The notes under the pieces: model-generated
The model's database searches: none
The model's input: only the letters and a program-made list of their open reading frames with translations
Told to the model about the DNA's origin: nothing
In this document: piece after piece, positions 7,773-15,317 of the stretch
Numbering within the stretch: position 1 is the first letter of the stretch
Layout: each line of letters starts with the position of its first letter
Translations under genes and position numbers: made by a program
DNA from: Desemzia sp. RIT 804
Lineage (GTDB): Bacteria; Bacillota; Bacilli; Lactobacillales; Carnobacteriaceae
DNA: 64,000 nt
Assembly (NCBI RefSeq): GCF_016892605.1
Contig: NZ_JAFEMV010000001.1
Span: 806,001 to 870,000, forward strand
Direction of reading: 5' to 3'

Positions 7773-7814
7773 AGTATAGCTCACTTTTAGCAAACGAAAA
7801 TTGACGCATATCAA
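7773..7814 (-). promoter_or_regulatory. FNR-box promoter of the HMA protein gene
   Basis: Box TTGACGCATATCAA at 7801-7814 and -10 TATACT (minus strand, 7773-7778). Centre-to-hexamer distance 29.5 bp, as at the other four sites. Confidence 0.8.
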
Positions 7815-7841
7815 GTTTTGCACTTCTTTTTATCTTTTTGC

Positions 7842-8696
7842 TCAATTCACCATCTTAATAGTCTTTTTCTGCCCCTTATTGCCATCAGAATAATAAGAAA
7901 TTGGTGGATAGTCTTGTCTGCGTATAAACCATACTACAATCGCGCCAATAAACAGGGCCAGAGACAAGGCTTGCGAAACGCGGATCCACTCGCCAATCCA
8001 TAAACTGTCCGTTCGCATACCTTCAATGAAGAACCGACCCACTGAGTACCACAAAACGTAACTCAAAGCGACTTCTCCTTGATGCAAAAGCTGTTTTCGG
8101 TTCCGTATAGTGACGATGAGGACAAAGCCCAACAAACTCCACAATGACTCGTATAAAAAAGTCGGATGGTAGTAGGTACCATTGATATTCATTTGTTCAA
8201 TGATAAATTCAGGTAAATAAAGATTTTCCAAGAATTGACGAGTAACCGGTCCACCATGAGCTTCCTGATTCATAAAATTGCCCCAACGACCAATGGACTG
8301 GGCTAACAATACATTGGGCGCTAAAATATCAAGAACGAGTGCCAAAGAAGTACCTTTTTTCTTTGCATACCAATATAGCGTACCCCCTCCTGCAATCAAT
8401 CCCCCATAAATCGCAATGCCGCCATTCCAAATCGCAAGGATTTGTCCTGGATTTTGCAGATAATAACCAAGTTCAAATAACACATAATAAAGCCGAGCGC
8501 CGAGGAGTCCAATCGGAATTGCCCATAAGGCCATATCGATAATGGTATCCTCTTCCAGTCCTTTTTTCTTTGCTTCCTTGGTGCTCAACTGGAGAGCCGC
8601 TAATATGCCCGCTGCAATAATGACTCCATACCAATGAATCACAACAGAACCAATCTCCACCGCATGGGGATTCAAAACGCCTAATACGAATTCCAT
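7842..8696 (-). CDS. lgt: Prolipoprotein diacylglyceryl transferase
   Basis: 284 residues of normal Lgt length, with seven predicted membrane segments. The Lgt signature appears as SIGRWGNFMNQEAHGG near residue 140, including the essential arginine and asparagine, and HPTFLYESLWSLLGF follows. The enzyme transfers diacylglycerol from phosphatidylglycerol to the lipobox cysteine of prelipoproteins in the membrane. A chromosomal lgt is normally essential, so this is likely a second copy. The start overlaps the upstream membrane-protein gene by 16 bp, so they form one operon under the weak FNR box at 9088. Why an lgt is in a metal/redox island is unclear. Confidence 0.92.
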   Translation of the reverse strand: MEFVLGVLNPHAVEIGSVVIHWYGVIIAAGILAALQLSTKEAKKKGLEEDTIIDMALWAIPIGLLGARLYYVLFELGYYLQNPGQILAIWNGGIAIYGGLIAGGGTLYWYAKKKGTSLALVLDILAPNVLLAQSIGRWGNFMNQEAHGGPVTRQFLENLYLPEFIIEQMNINGTYYHPTFLYESLWSLLGFVLIVTIRNRKQLLHQGEVALSYVLWYSVGRFFIEGMRTDSLWIGEWIRVSQALSLALFIGAIVVWFIRRQDYPPISYYSDGNKGQKKTIKMVN

Positions 8697-9025
8697 TCTA
8701 TTTGCTCCATTTCTTCAATTTTTCGCGTCATTCTAGTCATGGTGATGCTGAACAAGATTCCGGCTAAGCTCCATGGAAACCAAACAGTGAATACACTTTT
8801 ATCTCCCTGGTCACTCGCTTCGTAATACGCCACTTTTCCGTGTCCGATTACGCCGGCTCTTTTTACAACTTCCTCTTCTTTTTCCATAGCTAACCTATCT
8901 GCCTCAACAACGTTAGACGTTTTTGCTTCGCCGCCAATCGTGTTCTTGGTGAAAGGGACGACAAAGAATGCACCCGCTGCTGACAACGTGATGGCAACTA
9001 TCACCCAAAAATAATGCACATTCAC
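8681..9025 (-). CDS. Two-span membrane protein of unknown function
   Basis: 114 residues. A hydrophobic segment lies at about 6-24 (FWVIVAITLSAAGAFFVV) and another at about 82-98 (PWSLAGILFSITMT). Between them is a charged region with an EADRLAMEKEEEVVKRA helix and HGKVAYYEASDQGDKSVF. I do not recognise a family. It is translationally coupled to lgt (16-bp overlap) and preceded by an FNR-like box, so it belongs to the redox regulon. The loop between the spans may face outward. Confidence 0.75.
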   Translation of the reverse strand: MNVHYFWVIVAITLSAAGAFFVVPFTKNTIGGEAKTSNVVEADRLAMEKEEEVVKRAGVIGHGKVAYYEASDQGDKSVFTVWFPWSLAGILFSITMTRMTRKIEEMEQIEWNSY

Positions 9026-9059
9026 CCCTACTAATTTTTACGTTTTGTTCGACAACCCT

Positions 9060-9101
9060 ATCTTAAAGAAAAATAAAACAAAAAAACTTGAAGGTTATCA
9101 T
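9060..9101 (-). promoter_or_regulatory. Weak FNR-box promoter of the membrane protein-lgt operon
   Basis: TTGAAGGTTATCAT at 9088-9101 matches 8 of the 10 FNR consensus bases. At the same 29.5-bp distance the minus strand reads TAAGAT (9060-9065) as the -10. The weaker match suggests weaker control. Confidence 0.6.
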
Positions 9102-9145
9102 GTTTGTACTTTTATTTTTCCAATGAATGAAGGTCGTTCTGTCTT

Positions 9146-9198
9146 AAAAAAGCCAAAAACGGACAGATGGAAGCAAAAGCACTGAGTTCTGTCCCGTT
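9146..9198 (-). terminator. Terminator of the Crp/FNR-like gene
   Basis: On the minus strand the arms AACGGGACAGA and TCTGTCCGTT are followed by TTTGGCTTTTTT. It lies about 50 bp after the stop of the regulator gene. Confidence 0.7.
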
Positions 9199-9247
9199 GT
9201 TAATGAAGAGCGACAGAACACCAACGTGTAGAAAAAAGTGTGTCCGA

Positions 9248-9955
9248 TTATTCGCTGTAAAGCAATAAATCATCTAAATCCTGAATCTTGATCCTTTTCC
9301 CAGACAGCTGTTGAATCAATCCCTCGTCCTCCAATTCTCCAAATTTGCGACTGATGGTCTCAGGTGTCGTTCCTAAATAGGAAGCAATGTCCTTTTTTGC
9401 CATCGGCAGGGTGATGGTGGGAGAGTTGCCCATTTCAGGTTCCACATTTTCTGCCAAAAACAAAACTAAACGGGTAATGACACTCTCCACGGCTACTTGT
9501 GCGGTTTGACGTTCGGAGCTTTCTAACCGCTGCGACATCTCTCCTAGCAGCTTTAACGAAATTGCAGGATACTCTTTTAGAAACTCTTGTACATCATGTT
9601 GTTGAATCATGCAGACAGACGTATCTCGAGTAGCTTCTGCGTATTCCTCGTGCACAGCATCAGGATTGAACAACGTCCATTCTCCCGTAAAGTCACCCGG
9701 ATTCAAAATACGAACTAGTTGCTCTTTGCCAGAATCAGACAAGCGATAGATGCGGACTTTTCCGCGATTCACAATATACAAGGCATCATCTTTTTCTTGC
9801 GAGCGAAACAGAAACTCCCCTTTTTGATAGTGATTCGTGTGAGCTTTTCCAGCGATGCGATCCATCGAGCTTTCCTCCAAATGATTGAATATCGGGACTA
9901 AGCGGATACAAGCTGAGTGGTTTCCTGCTGCATGTGGTTGGGTGTATTGAGTCAA
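9248..9955 (-). CDS. Crp/FNR-family regulator, FLP-like with two cysteines
   Basis: 235 residues: a cyclic-nucleotide-type beta-roll domain (about 22-135), a dimer helix and a C-terminal HTH. The recognition helix TPETISRKFGELEDEG carries the E..SR pattern that reads TTGAT half-sites. Only two cysteines occur, Cys16 and Cys115, about 99 residues apart. This recalls the Lactobacillus casei FLP protein, which switches by an intramolecular disulfide rather than an iron-sulfur cluster. Five FNR boxes with identical promoter geometry lie in this island, including one before its own gene, so it is probably the local redox activator and autoregulator. Confidence 0.88.
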   Translation of the reverse strand: MTQYTQPHAAGNHSACIRLVPIFNHLEESSMDRIAGKAHTNHYQKGEFLFRSQEKDDALYIVNRGKVRIYRLSDSGKEQLVRILNPGDFTGEWTLFNPDAVHEEYAEATRDTSVCMIQQHDVQEFLKEYPAISLKLLGEMSQRLESSERQTAQVAVESVITRLVLFLAENVEPEMGNSPTITLPMAKKDIASYLGTTPETISRKFGELEDEGLIQQLSGKRIKIQDLDDLLLYSE

Positions 9956-10008
9956 TTCGTTCTTCCCCTTTATCAGTTTATTGTCCTTTTTTTAACTTTC
10001 CTATATTT

Positions 10009-10050
10009 AGTATAAAGGCCCCCTACCTCAAAAAAATTGACGCTCATCAA
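10009..10050 (-). promoter_or_regulatory. FNR-box promoter of the Crp/FNR-like gene
   Basis: TTGACGCTCATCAA at 10037-10050 and -10 TATACT (minus strand, 10009-10014), 29.5 bp apart centre to hexamer. It implies autoregulation. Confidence 0.8.
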
Positions 10051-10139
10051 GAAAAGTCTTTTTAACGGCAAAAAAATAGGAGCTGGAAAGAGTCCCAACC
10101 CCAAAATCTTTAATTTTTAAATGTATGTTTACGAAAAAC

Positions 10140-10712
10140 CTAATCTTCATCCTCATCAAACGCATCGTCGTCTTCCAATGCCTCTTTGCCAATGAACGCT
10201 TGCAGCATCCAAATGTTTTTATCTAAGTCATTTTTAAAAGCAATCAGTGTATCTTCTAAAGCATCGTCACCCTCATCTTGTACTAAACGAATAGCACGAA
10301 TCGTTAATTCACGGGTACTTCTGAAATCTTCGATAATATTTTCAACCATGTCTTCTGCTTTAGCGTATTTATTGATGGCATCTTCTGAAAGCATGGAATA
10401 TTTTTCAAATTCAGCGGTGGTTGAAGCCGGTTTATGACCGGAAATAATCAAGCGTTCTGCTAGTTTGTCGAACCATTCTTCGTTTTGATTATACAATTCT
10501 TCAAATTTTTCATGCAGGGTGAAGAAATTAGCGCCATTTACATACCAGTGATATTGGTGCAATTTCACATGTAAAGTATGCATGTTCCCTAAAAGATGAT
10601 CCGAAATGGCCGCTGCATTAATTTTTGTATGATGGACATGTTCCTTGTGTTCTTGTTCTTCTTGAAATCTTTCTTGGGGTGTTCTTTCTTGAGAAGCTTT
10701 ATTTTCAGTCAT
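10140..10712 (-). CDS. dps: Dps family ferritin-like DNA-protection protein
   Basis: 190 residues. The four-helix Dps core begins at about residue 35 with DHLLGNMHTLHVKLHQYHWYV; the ferroxidase His and acidic residues follow in NFFTLHEKFEELYNQNEEW. Extensions are unusual: about 30 charged N-terminal residues (QERFQEEQEHKEHVHH) and a very acidic C-terminus (DDDAFDEDED). Dps dodecamers oxidise iron with peroxide, store it and protect DNA. Its own FNR-box promoter lies at 10814-10827, tying it to the Crp/FNR regulon of the island. Confidence 0.92.
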   Translation of the reverse strand: MTENKASQERTPQERFQEEQEHKEHVHHTKINAAAISDHLLGNMHTLHVKLHQYHWYVNGANFFTLHEKFEELYNQNEEWFDKLAERLIISGHKPASTTAEFEKYSMLSEDAINKYAKAEDMVENIIEDFRSTRELTIRAIRLVQDEGDDALEDTLIAFKNDLDKNIWMLQAFIGKEALEDDDAFDEDED

Positions 10713-10785
10713 GATCTATTCCTCCTATAATTTTGGTTTGTTTAAAATAGCTTCCTTTGATTCCTCCTTTTCCTTTACTGAATTT

Positions 10786-10827
10786 AGTATAGGATAGATT
10801 TCCGTTAAAAAAATTGACGCTCATCAA
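10786..10827 (-). promoter_or_regulatory. FNR-box promoter of dps
   Basis: TTGACGCTCATCAA at 10814-10827, identical to the regulator's own box, with TATACT at 10786-10791 on the minus strand. Same 29.5-bp distance. Confidence 0.8.
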
Positions 10828-10934
10828 GAAAAGTATTTCTTAATAGACGCCAGGCTTCTCTATTAAATTCAACTGAAATAATCAAAGGAATGAAGTCGTT
10901 CCCTCCAAACAAAAATTTCATTAAAGTAGGGCCT

Positions 10935-10986
10935 AAAAAAAGAATAGCAACTATACTTTGTCAAGAGACCTGACTGCTATTTTTTT
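10935..10986. terminator. Weak hairpin upstream of the dps promoter
   Basis: Short arms AATAGCA and TGCTATT flank a 25-nt loop, with an A-run before and seven T after. It may terminate plus-strand transcripts. The 330 bp from 10713 to 11030 otherwise hold only the dps promoter. Confidence 0.4.
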
Positions 10987-11030
10987 GCTTGTTATTCTTC
11001 AATTACCAAATGTCTTGCCTTGCAGTATAT

Positions 11031-11084
11031 TTAATACTCTTTCTCACTAGTGTTGCATGCAACACTAGTGAGAAAGAGTATTAA
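11031..11084. repeat. 54-bp perfect palindrome
   Basis: Every base from 11031 to 11084 pairs with its mirror base around the centre TTGCATGCAA; there is no spacer. The half-site contains CTCACTAGTGTTGCA. No T-run follows. Such a long perfect palindrome is unstable in bacteria and suggests a recent inverted junction or a dimeric binding site. Confidence 0.85.
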
Positions 11085-11244
11085 TAAGATTAACCTAGAC
11101 GAATAACTTCACTTTATTTATGTCATACCATAAAAATTGAAAAGAATTTTTTTATTTATTTTTAGTAGATCGATTAATAGGAGTTTTAGCTTATGGAATA
11201 CCTATATTATTATTAGTTTTGACTGGTTTTTATTTTTATGACGG

Positions 11245-11300
11245 TTTGTCAAATTAATCTCTTATTTTGCAATACATGATTCTAAGCAATTTCATGTATT
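11245..11300 (+). repeat. Cassette-boundary site S4
   Basis: The core 11271-11300 reads AATACATGATT, CTAAGC, AATTTCATGTATT. The flank lacks the AAGAACCTT hairpin. Centre TAAGC equals that of S5 at 40465, which is in the opposite orientation. S4 closes the metal/redox island that begins at S3. Upstream (about 11160-11258) a frame without a start codon encodes a hydrophobic stretch (LIGVLAYGIPILLLVLTG), probably a remnant. Confidence 0.72.
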
Positions 11301-11321
11301 GAAAGAAGTCTAGGTAACACT

Positions 11322-11365
11322 TGATCACCTGCTATTCGTTATTACTAACAAACAGCAGGTGATCA
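11322..11365 (+). promoter_or_regulatory. Hairpin sequestering the ribosome site of mini-RHH copy 3
   Basis: Exact 12-bp arms TGATCACCTGCT (11322-11333) and AGCAGGTGATCA (11354-11365). The second arm contains the AGGTG ribosome site and ends 2 bp before ATG 11368. In RNA the stem would hide the ribosome site, or in DNA the dyad could be an operator. Confidence 0.65.
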
Positions 11366-11367
11366 TT

Positions 11368-11523
11368 ATGCCCTCAGAAAACGTCTATGTGCCCATTTAT
11401 AGCTCTATTTTAATACTTGTTGAAGAAATGAAAGAGTGTCTAGAAACGCAATTTCTAATTCAAGCTTCTCAACAAGATATTATTGGGAATGCAATTGTTT
11501 TCTTAAGTACTCAATCTAAATAA
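11368..11523 (+). CDS. Mini ribbon-helix-helix-like protein, copy 3
   Basis: 51 residues. The N-terminal strand MPSENVYVPIYSSILIL leads into helix VEEMKECLETQFLIQ and a second helix SQQDIIGNAIVFLS. Codon 28, TAA in copies 1 and 4, is CAA (Gln) here, so this frame is intact. The order strand-helix-turn-helix fits a minimal RHH/CopG DNA-binding fold; this is structural inference, not a recognised family match. It is preceded by a strong hairpin covering its ribosome site and lies next to boundary site S4. A role in plasmid copy or transfer control is possible but unproven. Confidence 0.55.
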   Translation: MPSENVYVPIYSSILILVEEMKECLETQFLIQASQQDIIGNAIVFLSTQSK

Positions 11524-11547
11524 AATAAAAAAAATCGACTACTTAAA

Positions 11548-11982
11548 TGAACTGCCCCCTGTCAAGTAGACAGGCAAATAAACAAAATTCTTTGTGCTTT
11601 TCATAAACTTGAAGGATTGAATCTGTCAGCTTCCGCAACTGTTTTTCCGACCTAGTCGGCTTGCGTTTTAACCATTTATAATACCCAGCTCTGCTTACAC
11701 CCAAAACTTCACAGAGCTGACTTACTTTGAATCCTTCTTGCTGTAATTTCTTGATCGTTTGGTATTCCGCTTCGTACCTTGTCTGCGTAACATCAACTCT
11801 CTTTCCACCTCTTTTAATTTTTTTAACGCTGCGTTCTCTGTTTCTAAATATTCATTACGTGCCTTCAAAGCCGCATTTTCAGCTTGTATTCTTTCTTCTT
11901 CGGTTGCTGAAGCATCATCGGGCCAATTCCCTCCACTTTCTCTTAATAAGTTTTCTATTCTATTGTTAAAATACAATAACAA
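11548..11982 (-). mobile_element. IS3-family element remnant, truncated and internally deleted
   Basis: The left end TGAACTGCCCCCTGTCAAG (11548-11566) looks like an IS3 terminal repeat. On the minus strand 11722-11982 holds an OrfA tail with a leucine-zipper-like helix (ERIQAENAALKARNEYLE, then TENAALKKLKEVE). It passes by frameshift into an OrfB N-terminus (YEAEYQTIKKLQQEGFKV, SRAGYYKWLKRK) that fuses directly to the terminal repeat. The HTH of OrfA and the DDE domain of OrfB are missing, so it cannot move by itself. Confidence 0.8.
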
Positions 11983-12060
11983 ACATTTTTTAAAATATCA
12001 ATACTATGATCACTAAACGTGTAGTTTATAGGTTTCCTATTAAATTTCGTGGTTAGCTTA

Positions 12061-12228
12061 TTATTCATGTACAACTCTTTTATAACCCAAAGATAAATAA
12101 TCGATTAATTTATCTTCAGGTATAGTTTCTAATTTACTCTCCGATAGACCCCATATAAATTCTTGTAATTCCTCTAAAGATATCCTGTTTTCTTCGTAAT
12201 CTTGTATCACTTCGTGTAATTTTTCCAT
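12061..12228 (-). CDS. Small protein following the UvrX-like polymerase
   Basis: 55 residues starting at ATG 12228, nine bases after the stop of the polymerase gene. The sequence is acidic and helical (EVIQDYEENRISLEELQEF, then LSESKLETIPEDKLIDYLSL). Small genes often follow yolD-uvrX pairs in Firmicutes. I do not recognise a domain. It is most likely co-transcribed with the SOS operon. Confidence 0.6.
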   Translation of the reverse strand: MEKLHEVIQDYEENRISLEELQEFIWGLSESKLETIPEDKLIDYLSLGYKRVVHE

Positions 12229-12236
12229 ATCTTTTG

Positions 12237-13511
12237 CTATCCTTTATGACCACCAACAAGTCCACTTCGCTGGATAGCTGTCCCTCCTTTAGTTAGGCTA
12301 CTTGCATGGACTAAAGAGCTAAAACCGTATTTTTCTCTAATTCTATCTACAACTAGTTCTAAATCTTCTGCAAGAATCGTTTTTTCAGCATCTTCAAACA
12401 GATTTAACTGCAATTCTTTTTTATAATCAATTTTCCCGCATCGTATTCCTATTTGACGTACTGGTTGTTTTTTATAATAGGTTCTGAATATCTGTAAACA
12501 GGTTTCTATGATTTTAGTGTTTGAAGAGGTGGGATAAATTTTCATTTGGTGACTAAATCCTTTATCTAATATCTCTCTAGAATAGCCTATAGATAAATGA
12601 ACAACTCCTGTTTCCGCATGATGTTTTCTTAACCTCGCTGCAACTTCATCAGCCATTTCTCTGATAACTACTTCAATTTCATATTGATTTATATAATCTC
12701 TTTTTAAGATTTGGCTTTTACCAAATCCTTTAGCCTTTGGAATATATTTTTCAGAAATAATACTATGATCTATTCCATGAGCGTGATAAAAGAGCTGCTC
12801 TCCAACAACACCATGAATTCGTTTCAAAGCTTTCACATCATACTGAGAGAGTCTATAAACAGAATCTATCCCTAATTGATAAAGATTACTTGCTGTATTT
12901 TTTCCAATTCCCCACATTTCTGTTATTGGGTGAATGTTCCAAACCTTTTCTGAAACATCTTCATAATGCCAAACCGCTATTTGCGACTTATTTTTTTTCG
13001 CTTCATTATCTAACGCTAACTTGGCTAGTAAGGGATTATCACCAATTCCAATCGCCGTCACTAGTTTTAACCGCTGAAAAATAGTGAATTGTATTTTTCG
13101 CGCTATTTCTTTTGTTGATCCGTACAGTGCGTGTGATTTGGTCACGTCTAAAAAACTTTCGTCAATACTATAAATATGTATGTCTTCTTCAGCTACAAAC
13201 TCTTGAAAAATCTGGTTAATCATCCGATTAACTTTTATATATAAAGCCATACGAGGCTCAACAATTTGGATTTTTGAGTTTTTTGGTATTTCAAAACGTC
13301 TTGAACCGGTCCGGATGCCGTATTCTTTTTTGACTCGTGGCGAAGCAGCTAAAACTAACCCTCCTTCTAAATCGGGATTGCTCATGACGACTATATAGGA
13401 GTCTAAAGGATGTATTTTCCGCTTAACTGATTCCACTGAAGCAAAAAAAGACTTAACGTCAATGCACAGAATATCGCGCCTTGGTTGGTAGGTATAGTCC
13501 ATCTTGATCAT
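12237..13511 (-). CDS. Y-family DNA polymerase, UvrX/UmuC-like
   Basis: 424 residues. The palm motifs DVKSFFASVE (about 18-27) and YSIDESFLDVT carry the catalytic acidic residues, and EMWGIGKNTASNLYQLGI is the helix-hairpin-helix in the thumb. These enzymes copy damaged DNA with low fidelity. It follows a YolD-like gene by about 30 bp and two LexA boxes precede that gene, so it is SOS-induced. This yolD-uvrX arrangement is common on Gram-positive plasmids and phages and can raise mutation rates under stress. It appears intact. Confidence 0.92.
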   Translation of the reverse strand: MIKMDYTYQPRRDILCIDVKSFFASVESVKRKIHPLDSYIVVMSNPDLEGGLVLAASPRVKKEYGIRTGSRRFEIPKNSKIQIVEPRMALYIKVNRMINQIFQEFVAEEDIHIYSIDESFLDVTKSHALYGSTKEIARKIQFTIFQRLKLVTAIGIGDNPLLAKLALDNEAKKNKSQIAVWHYEDVSEKVWNIHPITEMWGIGKNTASNLYQLGIDSVYRLSQYDVKALKRIHGVVGEQLFYHAHGIDHSIISEKYIPKAKGFGKSQILKRDYINQYEIEVVIREMADEVAARLRKHHAETGVVHLSIGYSREILDKGFSHQMKIYPTSSNTKIIETCLQIFRTYYKKQPVRQIGIRCGKIDYKKELQLNLFEDAEKTILAEDLELVVDRIREKYGFSSLVHASSLTKGGTAIQRSGLVGGHKG

Positions 13512-13540
13512 GATTCATGCACCCCACTTCATTCCTCATT

Positions 13541-13945
13541 TTATACTCTAAACCATTTAGTCCAATCATATTCTTCCACGTTGCGTATCAAATCTAACTC
13601 ACACACTACAATTCCTGATTCTCTCGTTTGTATATAAACGTAATTCTCATAGTAACCAGCAACGACGCCTACGATATCATCTTCATATCTACCATTAAAT
13701 AAGCAGTCTAATTGAATGGCTATTACTTTTTTTTGACTATAAGAGTTATCTATTAAGTGATAGATAACTTCTACAGTTTGTTTCTCTTTTTTTATAATTA
13801 CTTTTCCACGCTTACGTTTTTCTTCTTTTATGAGTTCACTATGCTCCGACAGTATCAAACCTTGCCACTTAGCCATTTTCCTATCTCTATAACCTGTGGT
13901 ATTTGGATTGATTAGTCTATTTTTCTCTTTCAATTTATTCTCCAA
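13541..13945 (-). CDS. YolD-like protein
   Basis: 134 residues from TTG 13945, which follows the ribosome site AGAAGG. Longer frames starting at 14104 would run through the SOS boxes and the -10 and are rejected. The core KMAKWQGLILSEHSELIKEE, with a later DCLFNGRYEDDIVGVV segment, is typical of YolD-like proteins that accompany Y-family polymerases. The predicted fold is WYL/Sm-like and the role may be to regulate the polymerase, by analogy with UmuD. It is the first gene of the SOS operon. Confidence 0.82.
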   Translation of the reverse strand: MENKLKEKNRLINPNTTGYRDRKMAKWQGLILSEHSELIKEEKRKRGKVIIKKEKQTVEVIYHLIDNSYSQKKVIAIQLDCLFNGRYEDDIVGVVAGYYENYVYIQTRESGIVVCELDLIRNVEEYDWTKWFRV

Positions 13946-13976
13946 TTTAAACACCTTCTTGTTCTCTTTTAACCCT

Positions 13977-14026
13977 ATTATACGAACGTGTGTTCGATAT
14001 GTAAAGAAATAACGAACTCGCGTTTG
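13977..14026 (-). promoter_or_regulatory. SOS promoter with two LexA (DinR) boxes
   Basis: CGAACGTGTGTTCG at 13983-13996 is a perfect CGAAC-N4-GTTCG box and directly abuts the minus-strand -10 TATAAT (13977-13982). A second box CGAACTCGCGTTTG with one mismatch lies at 14013-14026, about 30 bp upstream. LexA bound here would block the yolD-uvrX promoter. Confidence 0.9.
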
Positions 14027-14156
14027 CATAAATACATCGTTTAGCAATACGATAATGTGTGACGCCCAATTTTTTAGAATAGTTTTATTTACTACTTCAC
14101 TCACAAAATCTGGAAAATCAATATAATTTTTTCAGCGTATAGCTAATAAGATATAA

Positions 14157-14194
14157 AAAAAATAAGAGCCACTTTGAAAGTAGCTCTTATTTTT
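14157..14194. terminator. Bidirectional terminator
   Basis: Arms AAATAAGAGC and GCTCTTATTT with a 13-nt loop, A-tract before and T-tract after. It separates the SOS operon promoter from the IS30 scar. Confidence 0.8.
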
Positions 14195-14216
14195 ATATCT
14201 TTTCGATTTCTGTAGC

Positions 14217-14301
14217 TTAAATTGTCAAATTAAGTGCAACACAGTTTTATAAAAGATTTCATAAGGTGTTTTCCAATTCAAACATTTTTTGGGACGTGTA
14301 A
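14217..14301 (-). mobile_element. IS30 terminal fragment (about 80 bp)
   Basis: From 14226 to about 14300 the sequence is identical to the left end of the full element at 16862, including the end of the transposase gene (codons for KCLNWKTPYEIFYKTVLHLI). It then switches abruptly to the binding-protein gene. It is a deletion scar left by a second copy of the same IS. Confidence 0.9.
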
Positions 14302-14303
14302 AA

Positions 14304-15173
14304 ATGTTTAAGAAAATGAGTTTATTAGTAGCAACAGTTATAGGGCTATTATTTACCTTTGGCAGTGAAGATTCGTATAAAACGACTGTAGGTGCTGATT
14401 CTGGTGGCCAAACAGTGACTCTAGCAACTGTGAATTGGGAGTCTGAAATAGCTTCAACAAATGTCCTGGCACAGGTTCTAAAAGAAGCAGGGTTCAACGT
14501 ACAAATTACAACAGTAGACCCGGCCATCATGTTTAGTTCGGTTGCAGAAGGGCAGTTGGATGCTATGGTCGGCGGTTGGGTGCCTACAACGCACCAGGCC
14601 TATGCAGAGAAATATGGTGACTCGATGGTTGATTTAGGGGCTAACCTAGAAGGTGCTATTTCAGCATTAACTGTTCCAACATATATGGAAGATATCAATT
14701 CGATTACCGACCTCACGGATGAAAATGATTCAACTATTACAGCAATTGAACCAGGGGCAGGTGTTACCAACAGTGCCCAAAATGCTGTTAAGGAGTATGA
14801 CAATCTATCCGATTGGGAGGTTTCTGTGAGTTCAACAGGTGCTATGATTGCTGAATTAGATCAGGCTATCAATAATGAAGAGGATATAGTTGTGGTTGGT
14901 TGGAAGCCGCATTGGATGTTCATGGATTATGATCTTAAGATGCTTGACGATCCAGAAAATGTCTTTGGTGGCTACGAGGAAATTCATTCATACGCAAGAG
15001 AAGGGCTAAAGGAAGATAATCCAGAAGCCTATAAGATTATTGATAACTTCTACTGGGAAGTTGAAGATATGTCTTCTGTTATGGAAGAATTAGCGACAGA
15101 TGTAGAACCAGAAGAAGCAGCAGATAATTGGATTGAAGCCAATCGTGAAACAGTTGATGGTTGGTTAGAGTAA
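14304..15173 (+). CDS. Glycine betaine-type ABC transporter substrate-binding protein, orphan
   Basis: 289 residues from ATG 14304. After a hydrophobic N-terminus (MSLLVATVIGLLFTF) comes the OpuAC-type fold: VNWESEIASTNVLAQVLKEAG, DAMVGGWVPTTHQAYAEKY, AIEPGAGVTNSAQ and GWKPHWMFMDYDLKML, with tryptophans that form the betaine cage. The lipobox position reads FGSED with serine in place of cysteine, so lipidation is unlikely. No permease or ATPase gene is nearby, and the IS30 scar ends 2 bp before the start, so promoter and ribosome site seem lost. Probably non-functional or exported unattached. Confidence 0.8.
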   Translation: MFKKMSLLVATVIGLLFTFGSEDSYKTTVGADSGGQTVTLATVNWESEIASTNVLAQVLKEAGFNVQITTVDPAIMFSSVAEGQLDAMVGGWVPTTHQAYAEKYGDSMVDLGANLEGAISALTVPTYMEDINSITDLTDENDSTITAIEPGAGVTNSAQNAVKEYDNLSDWEVSVSSTGAMIAELDQAINNEEDIVVVGWKPHWMFMDYDLKMLDDPENVFGGYEEIHSYAREGLKEDNPEAYKIIDNFYWEVEDMSSVMEELATDVEPEEAADNWIEANRETVDGWLE

Positions 15174-15317
15174 AAATTAGAGGTGTGACAAAAGTCGCTA
15201 AGACTCGGCGCGCTGGAGCAAAAGCCGAACAAGTACTGCTAAGTAATTGGCGTATTTTGGGAAGTGTTGGAAGAGTTTGACCTTTGGAACCGGATATCGT
15301 GAGCTACATAATAGAAG

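Noticed and set aside
11160..11258. Small hydrophobic gene before S4
   Set aside because: The open frame has no usable start codon or ribosome site.
13946..14104. Longer YolD-like protein starting at 14104
   Set aside because: That start would place the -10 and both LexA boxes inside the coding region.
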